DNA from: Gemmatimonadaceae bacterium
GTDB lineage: Bacteria > Gemmatimonadota > Gemmatimonadetes > Gemmatimonadales > Gemmatimonadaceae
Reading direction: 5' to 3'
NCBI GenBank assembly: GCA_036504815.1
Contig: DASXUN010000012.1
Coordinates: 62,001 to 126,000 of the forward strand
Length of the DNA stretch: 64,000 nucleotides
Shown here: one piece after another, positions 25,254 through 34,111 of the stretch
How positions within the stretch are numbered: the stretch's first letter is position 1
How the letters are laid out: each line of letters starts with the position of its first letter
Notes under the pieces: model-generated
Told to the model about the DNA's origin: nothing
What the model saw: the letters and a program-made list of their open reading frames with translations, nothing else
Database searches by the model: none
Program-made: the position numbers and the translations under genes

Positions 25254-26423
25254 ATGCGACGCCGGGTGCCGGTGATCCTGGTCGCGCTCGGTCTCCTGGT
25301 GCTGCTGGGGTCGTACGTGTGGTACGCCCAGCGCGTGGTCGATGAACTGCGCGGCGAGTCCGAGCGGACCAGCCGCATGTTCGCGCGGGTGTACGGCGCG
25401 CTCGCCGACACGACCACCGGCGCCGAGACCGCGGCGCTCATGGGGCTGTCGCAGGAAATCCGCGAGCTTGGCGTGCCGGTCATCGTCACCGACGCGCAGG
25501 GCAGGCCGACGGCGTTCGTGAACATCCCCGGTTTGGGCAACGGGCTGGTCAGTCCTGCCGATCCGCGCTTCGCCACGCTGTCCGACCTGGTGCGAACGCT
25601 CGACCGGCAGAACCAGCCCGTGGTGGAGCCGGGGGTGGGACAGATCCACTTCGGCAACACGCCGCTGGTGCGCGGACTCCGCATCATCCCGCTGCTCCAG
25701 GTGGCGATGCTCAGCCTCCTGATCGTCGCCGGCATCCTGGCGCTGGGCGTGCGGGCGCGGGCGGAGCGGGAGCGCGTGTGGGCGGGGATGGCGCGCGAGG
25801 CGGCACACCAGTTGGGCACGCCGCTCTCGTCGCTGCAAGGCTGGCTCGAGCTGCTGGCCGAGCGGGGCGACGGCGACCCGGCCGCCGAGTCGGCGCGGCA
25901 GCATATGCAGGGCGACGTCGACCGGCTGGAGCGCGTGGCGCACCGCTTCGAGCGCATCGGGCGGCCGCCGAAGCTCGTCCCGACAGACGTGGGCGAGGCG
26001 ACCGAGGCCGTCGTGAACTATTTCCGGGCGCGCGTCCCGACGCTGGCCAACACCGTCGTCGTCCAGTTCGAGCGTGGCGAGGGACCGCTGGTGGTGCCCG
26101 TGGATCGCGTGCTGCTCGAATGGGCGGTGGAGTCGCTCGTCAAGAACGCGGTCGATGCGCTGGCGGGGCGGGGCGGCACGATCTCGGTGCGCGTGGATCG
26201 CGCGGCGGGCGGCGGCGCGCGGGTGCGCGTGGCCGATGACGGACCGGGGATCCCGCCCAAGCTTCGGCGCAAGATCTTCGCCGCCGGTTTCACCACCAAG
26301 GAGCGCGGCTGGGGCATCGGTCTGCCGCTGGCGCGCCGCATCGTCGAGGAGTCGCACGACGGCCGGCTGGTGCTCGTCCCGTCTGATCGCGGGGCGGTGT
26401 TCGACCTCGTCTTCCCCGGATGA
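25254..26423 (+). CDS. Membrane-bound sensor histidine kinase
   Basis: 389 residues with two membrane helices (about 6-23 and 143-165) enclosing a sensor region of about 120 residues. The dimerisation/phosphoacceptor segment MAREAAHQLGTPLSSLQGW has His185, and the HATPase domain shows NAVDAL (N box), VADDGPGIP (G1), GFTTKERGWGIGLPL (F and G2 boxes). There is no adjacent response regulator in the same direction. It overlaps pcrA by four bases. Signal and partner are unknown. Confidence 0.93.
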   Translation: MRRRVPVILVALGLLVLLGSYVWYAQRVVDELRGESERTSRMFARVYGALADTTTGAETAALMGLSQEIRELGVPVIVTDAQGRPTAFVNIPGLGNGLVSPADPRFATLSDLVRTLDRQNQPVVEPGVGQIHFGNTPLVRGLRIIPLLQVAMLSLLIVAGILALGVRARAERERVWAGMAREAAHQLGTPLSSLQGWLELLAERGDGDPAAESARQHMQGDVDRLERVAHRFERIGRPPKLVPTDVGEATEAVVNYFRARVPTLANTVVVQFERGEGPLVVPVDRVLLEWAVESLVKNAVDALAGRGGTISVRVDRAAGGGARVRVADDGPGIPPKLRRKIFAAGFTTKERGWGIGLPLARRIVEESHDGRLVLVPSDRGAVFDLVFPG

Positions 26424-28666
26424 CGCCGTCGCCCCCGCTGGGTGATGTCACCCTGAACGCGGCGCAGCGCGCCGCCGTCGAGCACGGCACTGGGCCGCTG
26501 CTCGTGCTCGCGGGCGCCGGTTCGGGCAAGACGCGCGTCCTCACCGCGCGGGTGGCGCGCATCGTCGAGGAGCTGGGCGTCGCGCCGCATCGCGTGCTCG
26601 CCGTCACCTTCACCAACAAGGCGGCCGGCGAGATGCGCGAGCGCATCGGCCGCCTGCTCGGCGCCGAACCGCGCGGCATGTGGATCGGCACCTTTCACGG
26701 CATCGGTGCGCGGCTGCTGCGGCTGCACGCCGACCAGGTGGGGCGCACGCCCGAGTACACCATCTACGACGAGGACGACACGCTCACCGTCGTGCGCCGC
26801 CTGATGGATCGCGAGAAGGTCTCCGCGAAGGACTTCGCCCCCAAGGCGGTGGTCGCGGCGATCAGCGACGCCAAGAATGCGCTCGTCTCCTCCGACGAAT
26901 ACGCGCGGCTCGCGCTGACACCGCTCGCCAAGGCCGTGGCCCCCGTCTACGCCGCGCTGGAACCCACGCTGCGCGCGCAGAACGCGGTGAGCTTCGATGA
27001 CCTCCTGGTGCTCCCCGTGCAGATCCTGCGCGCGAATGCCGAATTGCACGCGCACTACGCCGCGCGCTTCGAGCACGTGCTCGTGGACGAGTATCAGGAC
27101 ACCAACCACGCGCAGTACGAATTCGTGCGGCTCCTTTCGGGGCCGGAGGGGAATGTCGCCGTCGTTGGCGACGATGATCAATCCATCTACGGATGGCGCG
27201 GCGCCGATGTGCGGAACATCCTCGACTTCGAGCGCGACTATCCCGGCGCGCGCGTCGTGCGGCTCGAGGAGAACTACCGCTCCACGCCGGGCATCCTCGC
27301 CATGGCGAACGTGGTGATCGCGCAGAACGCCGAGCGGCGCGGGAAGACGCTGCGCGCGACGCGCCCCGGCGGCGAGCCGGTGACCGTGCTCAAGGCGCTC
27401 GACGACCGCGACGAGGCCGACGCCATCGCCGATGCCATCGAGCATCGCCGGCTGAACCTGCGCGAGCGCCCCTCCGAGGTGGCGGTGCTGTACCGCACCA
27501 ACGCGCAGAGCCGCGCCATCGAGGAGTCGCTCCGCCGGCGCAGCATCCCGTATCGGCTCGTGGGCGCGGTCCGCTTCTACGACCGGCGCGAGGTGCGTGA
27601 CCTGCTCGCCTGGCTGCGGCTCGCCGCCAACCCGGCGGACGACGAGGCGTTCCGCCGGGCGATCACCGCGCCGCGGCGCGGCATCGGCGACGCCACCGTC
27701 GAGCTGCTGGCCGCCACGGCGCGCGCGCAAGGCGCGACGCTGCTCGACATGGCGCGTCGCTCCGGCGAACTCGACGGCGTGCGCCCGGCCACGCGCGCCG
27801 CACTCGGCGAGATCACGCAGCTCGCCGATCGCTTCCGCGCGAGCGCCGCCGACGCCAGCGTCGACCAGCTGATCCTCGAGATCCTCCAGGCCACCGGCTA
27901 CGACGAGGCGTTGCGCGCCGAAGGGCCGGAGGGGCTCGACCGGCTCGACAATGTGCGCGCGATGGTGGAAGGGGCGGCGGAAACCGTGGTCGACGACGGC
28001 GGCGAGCTGGGGCTGCGCCCCCTCGATCACTTCCTGCAGAAGGCCATGCTCGTGACCGCGGCGGACCAGCTCGGCGCGGATGCGGAGGCGGTGACGCTCA
28101 TGACCGTGCACACCGCCAAGGGGCTCGAATTTCCGGTCGTCTTCATCGCGGGCCTCGAGGACGGGCTCTTCCCGCTGGCCCGCGCCTTCGACGATCCGGC
28201 GATGCTCGAGGAGGAACGCCGCCTCCTGTACGTCGGCATCACGCGCGCCGAACGGAAGCTGACACTCACCTACGCAATGTCGCGGCGCCGCAACGGCGAA
28301 CTGATGCCCGGCATCCTGTCATCGTTCCTGTCGCCCGTGCCGCGCGAGCTGTACGACGCCCAGATGACGGCGAAGCTGCGCGGCAGTGCGAACGCGTTTG
28401 CCTATGGGTCGCCGGCGCTGCGCCGTCCGGGAGTGCCGATGTCCCGTCCGGCGGCGTGGGAAGCGCCTTCCGAGGAGGAGTCGCAGGTGGCGCCGCGCTA
28501 CATCAAGGGGGCGCGGGTGCGGCACAAGGCGTTCGGCAGCGGGACGATCGTCGAGCTCGGCGGGGCAGGGCGCGATACGAAGGTCACCATCGAGTTCGAT
28601 GACGAAGCCGTGGGGCGCAAGCGCCTCGTCGTCGCCTTCGCCGGGCTGGAGCGCGAAGACGACTAG
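26420..28666 (+). CDS. pcrA: ATP-dependent DNA helicase PcrA/UvrD
   Basis: A 748-residue superfamily 1A helicase. Motif I AGAGSGKTRVL, motif Ia TFTNKAAGEMRERI, motif II VDEYQDTN, motif III GDDDQSIYGWRGA, motif IV EENYRST and the late MTVHTAKGLEFPVVF and YVGITRAERKLTL are intact. The C-terminal 60 residues (GARVRHKAFGSGTIVELGG onward) form the Tudor-like domain that PcrA/UvrD use to contact RNA polymerase. Roles: repair, replication restart, clearing of R-loops. Its TAG lies in CTAG, which also serves as the stop of the convergent gene. Confidence 0.97.
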   Translation: MTPSPPLGDVTLNAAQRAAVEHGTGPLLVLAGAGSGKTRVLTARVARIVEELGVAPHRVLAVTFTNKAAGEMRERIGRLLGAEPRGMWIGTFHGIGARLLRLHADQVGRTPEYTIYDEDDTLTVVRRLMDREKVSAKDFAPKAVVAAISDAKNALVSSDEYARLALTPLAKAVAPVYAALEPTLRAQNAVSFDDLLVLPVQILRANAELHAHYAARFEHVLVDEYQDTNHAQYEFVRLLSGPEGNVAVVGDDDQSIYGWRGADVRNILDFERDYPGARVVRLEENYRSTPGILAMANVVIAQNAERRGKTLRATRPGGEPVTVLKALDDRDEADAIADAIEHRRLNLRERPSEVAVLYRTNAQSRAIEESLRRRSIPYRLVGAVRFYDRREVRDLLAWLRLAANPADDEAFRRAITAPRRGIGDATVELLAATARAQGATLLDMARRSGELDGVRPATRAALGEITQLADRFRASAADASVDQLILEILQATGYDEALRAEGPEGLDRLDNVRAMVEGAAETVVDDGGELGLRPLDHFLQKAMLVTAADQLGADAEAVTLMTVHTAKGLEFPVVFIAGLEDGLFPLARAFDDPAMLEEERRLLYVGITRAERKLTLTYAMSRRRNGELMPGILSSFLSPVPRELYDAQMTAKLRGSANAFAYGSPALRRPGVPMSRPAAWEAPSEEESQVAPRYIKGARVRHKAFGSGTIVELGGAGRDTKVTIEFDDEAVGRKRLVVAFAGLEREDD

Positions 28667-29622
28667 CTCACCTCTCCCCGCGCGGGCACGTACAGCGGCT
28701 CCGCGAGCCGGCTCGTGAAGCCCAGCGACGTGGCCGGGAGACCGAAATGCCGCAGCGCCGCCTCGCGCGCCGTGTCGCCGTCGCCGCGCCGCAGTGCCGT
28801 GCGCCGCACCGCCTTGGCGGCGCGCAGCGGTTCTTCCCCCGACGGATCGTGCGCATACGGCTCGCTGCCGTCCGCGCGCCGCAGGAAGTCCACCACGTAG
28901 TCGAACGAACGCGTCAGGTACGCGCCGACCTCGCGCTCCTCGAGATCCCAGCGGCTGCGCTCGGCCATCAGGTTGAAGACCCGCTGCCAGCTGTCCGCGT
29001 CCGTCACCCGCACCATGCCGCGGAAGATCCGGCGGTTGGTGTGGGTGCTGAAGATCGTCGGGCTCAGGATGCGATCGAGATGGTCGTCGGCGCGGCCGTG
29101 GTCGAGCAGGATGATCTCGTGCGCACGCCGGCTGTGGCGCGCGCCCAGGTGCCACTCGAAGCGGCTCTCCCAGTACGAGTGCCCGATGGCGCTCGTGCTC
29201 GAGGTGGCCGCGAGCTGATGCGGGACGAACCAGTTGTGGGCCACGACATCGGCGGCGAGATGCGCCAGGTAGCCATACGCAAAGGCCTGCAGCGTCTCGT
29301 CGCGCGCGCGGTCGAGGATCTCGAGGCCCACGTACCAGTGATGGCAGTGGCGTCCGAAGCGCGCGTACTTCTTGGCCAGGCTCGTGTCGGCGGCGATCGA
29401 TCCGTACAGAAAGTCGTACGGGAAGGCGAGCAGCAGGTCGGCCAGTTTCGGCGGGAGCAGGAAGGCCGAGCGCAGCACCGCCTCGCCCAGCAGGATGTGC
29501 GTGCCCGGGGTCCAGGCGTGGGCGACGGCCGGGGTCAGCACCAGCAACACGACGATCAACGCGAAGCCGCGCCCAACCGTCGCGAGTCCCCGATGGGAGC
29601 GCGCGAATCGTGCCAGGGTCAC
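28663..29622 (-). CDS. Zinc-dependent phospholipase C-like secreted protein
   Basis: 319 residues from GTG at 29622, chosen because it gives a clean signal peptide (GRGFALIVVLLVLTPAVAHA) directly followed by WTPGTHILLGEAVL. Further features are GSIAADTSLAKKY, FGRHCHHWYVGLEILDRA, YLAHLAADVVAHNWFVPHQ and WESRFEWHLGARH. These His/Asp-rich segments resemble the metal site of the zinc-dependent phospholipase C (S1/P1 nuclease-like) fold. The activity is not proven. It is probably periplasmic. It follows the DUF948-like gene on the same strand after four bases. Confidence 0.75.
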   Translation of the reverse strand: MTLARFARSHRGLATVGRGFALIVVLLVLTPAVAHAWTPGTHILLGEAVLRSAFLLPPKLADLLLAFPYDFLYGSIAADTSLAKKYARFGRHCHHWYVGLEILDRARDETLQAFAYGYLAHLAADVVAHNWFVPHQLAATSSTSAIGHSYWESRFEWHLGARHSRRAHEIILLDHGRADDHLDRILSPTIFSTHTNRRIFRGMVRVTDADSWQRVFNLMAERSRWDLEEREVGAYLTRSFDYVVDFLRRADGSEPYAHDPSGEEPLRAAKAVRRTALRRGDGDTAREAALRHFGLPATSLGFTSRLAEPLYVPARGEVS

Positions 29623-29626
29623 GGGC

Positions 29627-30409
29627 CTACGGCGCGGGAGCGTCGCCGGCTGCAGGTCCGGGCGCGCCGCCACCCCCGCGGCGACGGCGATTCCGGCGCC
29701 GGCGCGAACGCGGGCGCTCCGTCGACGCCTCATCCGCATAGGGGGACTCCTGCCCCTCGCCGTCGTCCGCCAGGTGCCTCGGTTCATCCAGCTCCGCCGC
29801 ATGAACCTCGCGTGGCTCCTCGAACAGGTCGGGCGCCGGCTGGGTGTCGAGGCGGCGGGGCGCGTCGTCCCGTCCGGCCGCCCGCTCGTGGCGTCGCGGT
29901 GCCGGCTCGCCGCGGCGGTGCGGTGGCGCCGCCTGCGGCCGGAAGAGCTGGCGCCCCGCCTTGAAGGTGCTCACCGCCGCTTCTGCAATGTCGGCGACGG
30001 CCTCGGCCTTGCTCGTCACGCGTCCCAGCAGCTCACCGAAGTCATCGATGCGATCCGCAATCCCGCTCACCGAATCGCGCACGCGTTCGGTCGCGTTGGA
30101 GAGCGCCTCGGCGGCGGCCATGGCGTCCTGCTTCACGGCGTCCGTCAGGTCACGGACGTTCTCCGCGGCGGCGGTCGCACTCGCCACCATCGGGTCGATC
30201 TTCGACGCCAGCCGGCTCAGCTGCTCCTGCATCGCCTGCTGCGCCTTCCACATGCGGAAGAAGATCACCAGCAGCAGGATGAGCGCGACAAGCGTGACGA
30301 TCTGCGCGAGTCCCGCGGCAACGAACACGACCTGTTCGAACCCGCCGCGATCGGGCGGAACCTGGCGCACCAGCAGCGTGTCGGCGGCAGCCTGAAGGAG
30401 AGAGTGCAT
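29627..30409 (-). CDS. Membrane-anchored DUF948-like coiled-coil protein
   Basis: 260 residues. One membrane helix (about 26-50: [21 protein letters not shown]), then a long amphipathic Ala-rich helix (residues ~60-150: [40 protein letters not shown]) as in DUF948 or apolipoprotein-like proteins, then a disordered, very basic tail ([17 protein letters not shown]). The tail could bind nucleic acid or the inner face of the membrane; this is a guess. The start ATG lies 95 bases from the divergent murA. Function unknown. Confidence 0.7.
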   Translation of the reverse strand: MHSLLQAAADTLLVRQVPPDRGGFEQVVFVAAGLAQIVTLVALILLLVIFFRMWKAQQAMQEQLSRLASKIDPMVASATAAAENVRDLTDAVKQDAMAAAEALSNATERVRDSVSGIADRIDDFGELLGRVTSKAEAVADIAEAAVSTFKAGRQLFRPQAAPPHRRGEPAPRRHERAAGRDDAPRRLDTQPAPDLFEEPREVHAAELDEPRHLADDGEGQESPYADEASTERPRSRRRRNRRRRGGGGAPGPAAGDAPAP

Positions 30410-30503
30410 ATCCGTAGCTTCCGCCGTTGCGGTGGCAAACGCAAGGGCGGGCGGTCCGCGCCTCCAATTCCCGAACCCGTCTCGCAGGCGTAAGTTTTTG
30501 TCC

Positions 30504-31787
30504 ATGAAATTTCTCGTCGAAGGCGGCCGGCCGCTCAGCGGCACCATCCGTCCCTCCGGTAACAAGAACGCAGCCCTGCCCATCGTGGCCGCCACGCTCC
30601 TCACCGAGCAGCCGGTCACGCTGCAGAACGTGCCGCGCATCAAGGACATCGAGATCCTGGTCGAGCTCCTGGCCACGACCGGCGCCGAGGCGAGATGGAG
30701 CGGACCCAACACGCTGAGCGTCCACGCCAAGTCCGTGTCGGCGCGCGCCCTCGACCTCGAGAGGTGCAAGCGCATTCGCGGCTCCATCCTGCTGGCCGCG
30801 CCGCTCCTGGCGCGCTGCGGCGAGGTGACGCTCTCGCCGCCCGGCGGTGACGTCATCGGCCGCCGCCGGCTCGACACGCATTTCCTCGCGCTGCAGCAAC
30901 TCGGCGCCGACCACGTGCTCTCCGACCAGATCCGCTTCACGACGAAGGGCCTGGTGGGGGCGGATGTCTTCCTCGACGAGCCCAGTGTCACGGGCACCGA
31001 GAATGCGGTGATGGCGGCGGTGGCGGCGCGCGGCACGACCATCCTGCGCAACGCCGCCAGCGAGCCGCACGTGCAGGACCTCTGCGAATTCCTCGTCGCG
31101 CTCGGCGCGCGCATCGAGGGGATCGGCACCAACACCCTCACGGTGTACGGCGGCGCGACGCTGGGCGGCGCCACGCATGCGATCGGTCCCGACCACATCG
31201 AGGTCGGCTCCTTCATCGGGCTCGCGGCGGTCACGCGCAGCGAACTGCGCATCGCCGGGGCCGGCGTGCGCCACCTGCGCTCGATCCTCATGGGCTTCGA
31301 GCGGCTCGGCATCACCGGCCGCACCGAGGGCGATGACCTCATCATTCCCGCCAAGCAGTCGATGGTCATCCAGAACGACCTGGGCGGGCACGTGCCCAAG
31401 CTCGAGGATCAGCCGTGGCCGGCGTTCCCGGCGGACGTGATGTCCATCGCCATCGTCACGGCGACGCAGTGCCACGGGCTCATCCTGATGTTCGAGAAGA
31501 TGTTCGAGTCGCGCATGTTCTTCGTCGACAAGCTCGTGTCGATGGGCGCGCGCATCGTGCTCTGCGATCCGCACCGGGCGCTCGTGGCGGGCCCGTCCGA
31601 ACTGCGCGCCGGGACGGTCGAGAGTCCCGACATCCGCGCCGGCATGGCGATGCTCCTCGCGGCGCTCTGCGCCAAGGGGACGAGCACCATCAAGAACGTC
31701 GGACAGATCGATCGCGGGTACGAGCGGATCGACGAGCGGCTCAACGCCCTCGGCGCGAAGATCACGCGGGTGCCGGAGGACCGGTGA
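30504..31787 (+). CDS. murA: UDP-N-acetylglucosamine 1-carboxyvinyltransferase MurA
   Basis: 427 residues; transfers enolpyruvate from PEP to UDP-GlcNAc, the first committed step of peptidoglycan synthesis. Family marks: [20 protein letters not shown] at the start, [15 protein letters not shown]-like [12 protein letters not shown], and the C-terminal [14 protein letters not shown]. The active-site loop reads [11 protein letters not shown], so the Cys of E. coli MurA (Cys115), the fosfomycin target, is Asp here (Asp116, codon 30849-30851). The same exchange is known from Mycobacterium and Chlamydia enzymes, which are active and fosfomycin-insensitive. The start ATG gives the correct N terminus. 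Confidence 0.96.
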   Translation: MKFLVEGGRPLSGTIRPSGNKNAALPIVAATLLTEQPVTLQNVPRIKDIEILVELLATTGAEARWSGPNTLSVHAKSVSARALDLERCKRIRGSILLAAPLLARCGEVTLSPPGGDVIGRRRLDTHFLALQQLGADHVLSDQIRFTTKGLVGADVFLDEPSVTGTENAVMAAVAARGTTILRNAASEPHVQDLCEFLVALGARIEGIGTNTLTVYGGATLGGATHAIGPDHIEVGSFIGLAAVTRSELRIAGAGVRHLRSILMGFERLGITGRTEGDDLIIPAKQSMVIQNDLGGHVPKLEDQPWPAFPADVMSIAIVTATQCHGLILMFEKMFESRMFFVDKLVSMGARIVLCDPHRALVAGPSELRAGTVESPDIRAGMAMLLAALCAKGTSTIKNVGQIDRGYERIDERLNALGAKITRVPEDR

Positions 31788-32482
31788 GCGGCGCGCTCCC
31801 GCCGCGGGAGCGCGTCCCTTCGTTCGCCGTGCTCGGACTGACCGCCTTCACGACCACGCGTGAGGCCGGGACGTACGGCTTCACGGATGACGCGCCCGTG
31901 CAGGCGGTGAGCGACCGTTGGTTCGCGCTGATGCGCGGCACCGGCGGCCGCCTGGCGTCGGCGCATCAGGTGCACGGCGCCAAGGTGATCACGCACCGCC
32001 CCGGCTGGGACGGCTGGCTGCGGGTGGACTCGGCCGACGGTCACGCCACCGCGCACCACGACACGGCGCTGGTCGTGACGATCGCCGACTGCGTCCCCGT
32101 CTTCATCGGACATCCGAACGGCGCGTCGGCGCTGCTGCACGCCGGGTGGCGCGGCGTCGCCGGCGGCATTCTCGACGCCGGGCTTCGCGCCCTGCAGGCG
32201 ATGGGGTGCCACCATCGCGACCTCGTGGTGCATCTCGGTCCGGCCATCTGCGGGGCGTGCTACGAAGTGGGCCCCGACGTCTACGCGCAGCTGATGCGGC
32301 GGTCCGCGGAGCGCGCGGCGCCAGTGGACTTGCGCGCGCTGCTCGCCGACCAGGCGCGCCTTGCCGGCGTGAAGCAGGTGGAAACGAGCGCGTGCTGCAC
32401 GCGCTGCCACCGCGATCGTTTCTTCTCGCACCGCGGTGGCGACACGGGCCGGCAGGTGGCCGTGATCGCGCCGGCATCTTAG
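31784..32482 (+). CDS. pgeF: Peptidoglycan editing factor PgeF (YfiH/YlmD, laccase-domain)
   Basis: A 232-residue purine nucleoside phosphorylase/PgeF-type protein. The metal-site motifs are complete: [46 protein letters not shown], and CCTRC with FFSHR. PgeF proteins prevent or reverse misincorporation of L-Ser in the peptidoglycan stem peptide; homologues also show adenosine or laccase activity. The GTG start overlaps the murA stop (GTGA) with a CCGGAGGA site before it. Coupling to murA supports a cell-wall role. Confidence 0.9.
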   Translation: MSGALPPRERVPSFAVLGLTAFTTTREAGTYGFTDDAPVQAVSDRWFALMRGTGGRLASAHQVHGAKVITHRPGWDGWLRVDSADGHATAHHDTALVVTIADCVPVFIGHPNGASALLHAGWRGVAGGILDAGLRALQAMGCHHRDLVVHLGPAICGACYEVGPDVYAQLMRRSAERAAPVDLRALLADQARLAGVKQVETSACCTRCHRDRFFSHRGGDTGRQVAVIAPAS

Positions 32483-32586
32483 ACTTTTCCCGCAACGGAC
32501 GCGATGGCGCGCGGAATTCGGCAGCGGTGGTCCCCCTCGCTGCATTCAACTAGCAGGCTAGGGCCGACGAAGGTCTGGAGAGGGAT

Positions 32587-34002
32587 GTGACGGGACTGTA
32601 CGGCGACAACACGGAATCGGGACCCCGGTGGACGGGCGCGGGGCAGGGCGATCGTATCGCGCCAATGAGGTCCGAGGCCGATTCGTCGGCGCAGTTCAAG
32701 TCGGCCGCGCTCCTCGCGTCACGCGAACGGCTCATCACGTTCACCGGTCGGGTCTTCGCCTTCGTCTGGGGTCCGGCGCTCGTGGTCGGCGCGCTGCAGT
32801 ATCTCGCCGTCGACCAGGCGCGCGCCGTCTCCGGTTTTGTGCAGGCCGGTTCCGCGTTCGTTGGCGCCGCGCTGCTCTGGCGGCCCTGGAAGCGCCGACT
32901 CGCGCAGCAGGCGATGGTGGGCATCGCGCTGCTGGTCCTGGGCGTCGCGATCGGCGTCTTCGCGGCCGGACTGACCGCGGGCAACGTGTCGGCATCGGCG
33001 CTCGCCGTGGTCTGGGCAACGCTCTTCTTCGGCGAGCGCGGACTGTGGAGCGTTTCGGGCGCCCTGCTGGTGCTCTACGTCGCGGCGGCGACGACGTTCA
33101 TCGGCAACGACGCGTCCGCGCAGCTGATGATTCAGCCCAACGAGTGGGGCTACTGGCTGCGCTACACGCTCGTCGCGCTCATCGGCGCGGTGCTGTCGGG
33201 ATTCGTGGTCCTCGCCGCGCGGCGGGCGTACGAGTCGATGCGCGTGCGCGAGTTCGACGCGCTGCAGGCGCGAAGCGCCGCGGAAACCGCGCGCATCGCC
33301 GCGGAGGCGCAGGCCGACACGCTGCAGCGCCGTCAGTTGGTCATCTCGCTCGTGACCGGCCTCGCCAAGGACATGCACGCGTTGCTCTCGCAGGACTTCG
33401 CCCGGATGCGATTGCTGCGCGACACCGCAACGGGGCGGGAGGAACGGCAGGCGGCGATCACGCTGCTCGCGAATGCCGAGCGGGCGCATCAGATGATGGC
33501 GGACCTGCTGACGCTCGGCCAGCAGACGCCGGACGGCGTCGAGGGATTCGATGGGGCGGGCGTCGTGAAGCGGATGTCGCTGCTACTGCGCGGCGCGATG
33601 CCGTCGCGGGTGGTCCTCACCGTGTCCAGCGAACGCTCGTGTCCGCTGTCGGGCGACGAACTGAAGTTCGAGCACGTCGTCACCGCGCTCGCGCTCTCCG
33701 CACGCACGGCGCTGTCGTCGGGCGGGGAGGTGCGCGTGCGTCTCTCGCGCGGCGCGGCCTCGATGGGACGCCTCGACGTGCGCCATTGCCCCAGCGGCGG
33801 CAACCCGGAATCCCCCGCGACCGACTGGACGACACTCAGGGCGGATGGCGAGCCGGTGACGCGCGAGTCGGAACTCGACACGGCGGTGCGCATCGTGGGC
33901 GAGGCGGGTGGGCGCGTGGAGGTGGGCCTGCACGACGACGGCGGCAAGACGGTGAGCGTCTTCTGGCCGTGGCAGGGCGCAGCGAGATACGTCGTGTCTT
34001 GA
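32587..34002 (+). CDS. Degenerate histidine-kinase-like membrane protein
   Basis: 471 residues. Five to six hydrophobic segments between about 55 and 210, a short coiled coil (residues 222-250), then a region that aligns by eye with the phosphoacceptor and HATPase parts of a histidine kinase but has lost the key residues. VTGLAKDMHALL (257-268) has Lys261 where GxAHDFNNLL kinases have His. ALALSARTAL (367-376) lacks the N-box Asn, and no DxGxG or GLGL box is seen. The start is GTG 32587 with GGAGAGGG upstream; ATG 32665 is an alternative. It probably senses or scaffolds rather than phosphorylates. Confidence 0.7.
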   Translation: MTGLYGDNTESGPRWTGAGQGDRIAPMRSEADSSAQFKSAALLASRERLITFTGRVFAFVWGPALVVGALQYLAVDQARAVSGFVQAGSAFVGAALLWRPWKRRLAQQAMVGIALLVLGVAIGVFAAGLTAGNVSASALAVVWATLFFGERGLWSVSGALLVLYVAAATTFIGNDASAQLMIQPNEWGYWLRYTLVALIGAVLSGFVVLAARRAYESMRVREFDALQARSAAETARIAAEAQADTLQRRQLVISLVTGLAKDMHALLSQDFARMRLLRDTATGREERQAAITLLANAERAHQMMADLLTLGQQTPDGVEGFDGAGVVKRMSLLLRGAMPSRVVLTVSSERSCPLSGDELKFEHVVTALALSARTALSSGGEVRVRLSRGAASMGRLDVRHCPSGGNPESPATDWTTLRADGEPVTRESELDTAVRIVGEAGGRVEVGLHDDGGKTVSVFWPWQGAARYVVS

Positions 34003-34027
34003 CGCTGACTGGCCGGGCATCTATAAT
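33999..34027 (+). promoter_or_regulatory. Near-consensus promoter of the rimP-nusA-infB operon
   Basis: TTGACG (33999-34004), a 17-base spacer and a perfect TATAAT (34022-34027). Its -35 box overlaps the stop codon of the upstream gene. Transcription should begin around 34033-34035, leaving a leader of about 78 bases before rimP. Confidence 0.9.
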
Positions 34028-34036
34028 ACTCAGGCT

Positions 34037-34055
34037 GGGCGGGTTCCATCCGCCC
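34037..34055 (+). promoter_or_regulatory. First leader hairpin of the rimP operon
   Basis: GGGCGG (34037-34042) pairs with CCGCCC (34050-34055) across a seven-base loop, only a few bases after the expected transcription start. Together with the following terminator hairpin it forms a compact, structured leader. Confidence 0.6.
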
Positions 34056-34058
34056 TGG

Positions 34059-34089
34059 AGATGTGGGGTAGCCCCCCACATCTTTTTTT
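34059..34089 (+). terminator. Intrinsic terminator in the rimP leader (probable attenuator)
   Basis: AGATGTGGGG (34059-34068) pairs perfectly with CCCCACATCT (34074-34083) across a five-base loop and is followed by a run of seven T (34083-34089) and a second T-rich run. It lies between the near-consensus promoter and the rimP start. Because the promoter is upstream, most transcripts should stop here unless read-through is allowed. Confidence 0.85.
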
Positions 34090-34111
34090 CTCTTTTTCGG
34101 ATTGAAATCAA

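Noticed and set aside
22893-26357. Another minus-strand frame of about 1,150 codons
   Set aside because: It is antisense to the lipoprotein, serS and the sensor kinase, and its translation is His/Arg/Ala-rich without any domain.
25254-26423. Two-component pairing of this kinase with the response regulator at 22492-22896
   Set aside because: The genes are on opposite strands and about 2.4 kb apart, so adjacency gives no support.
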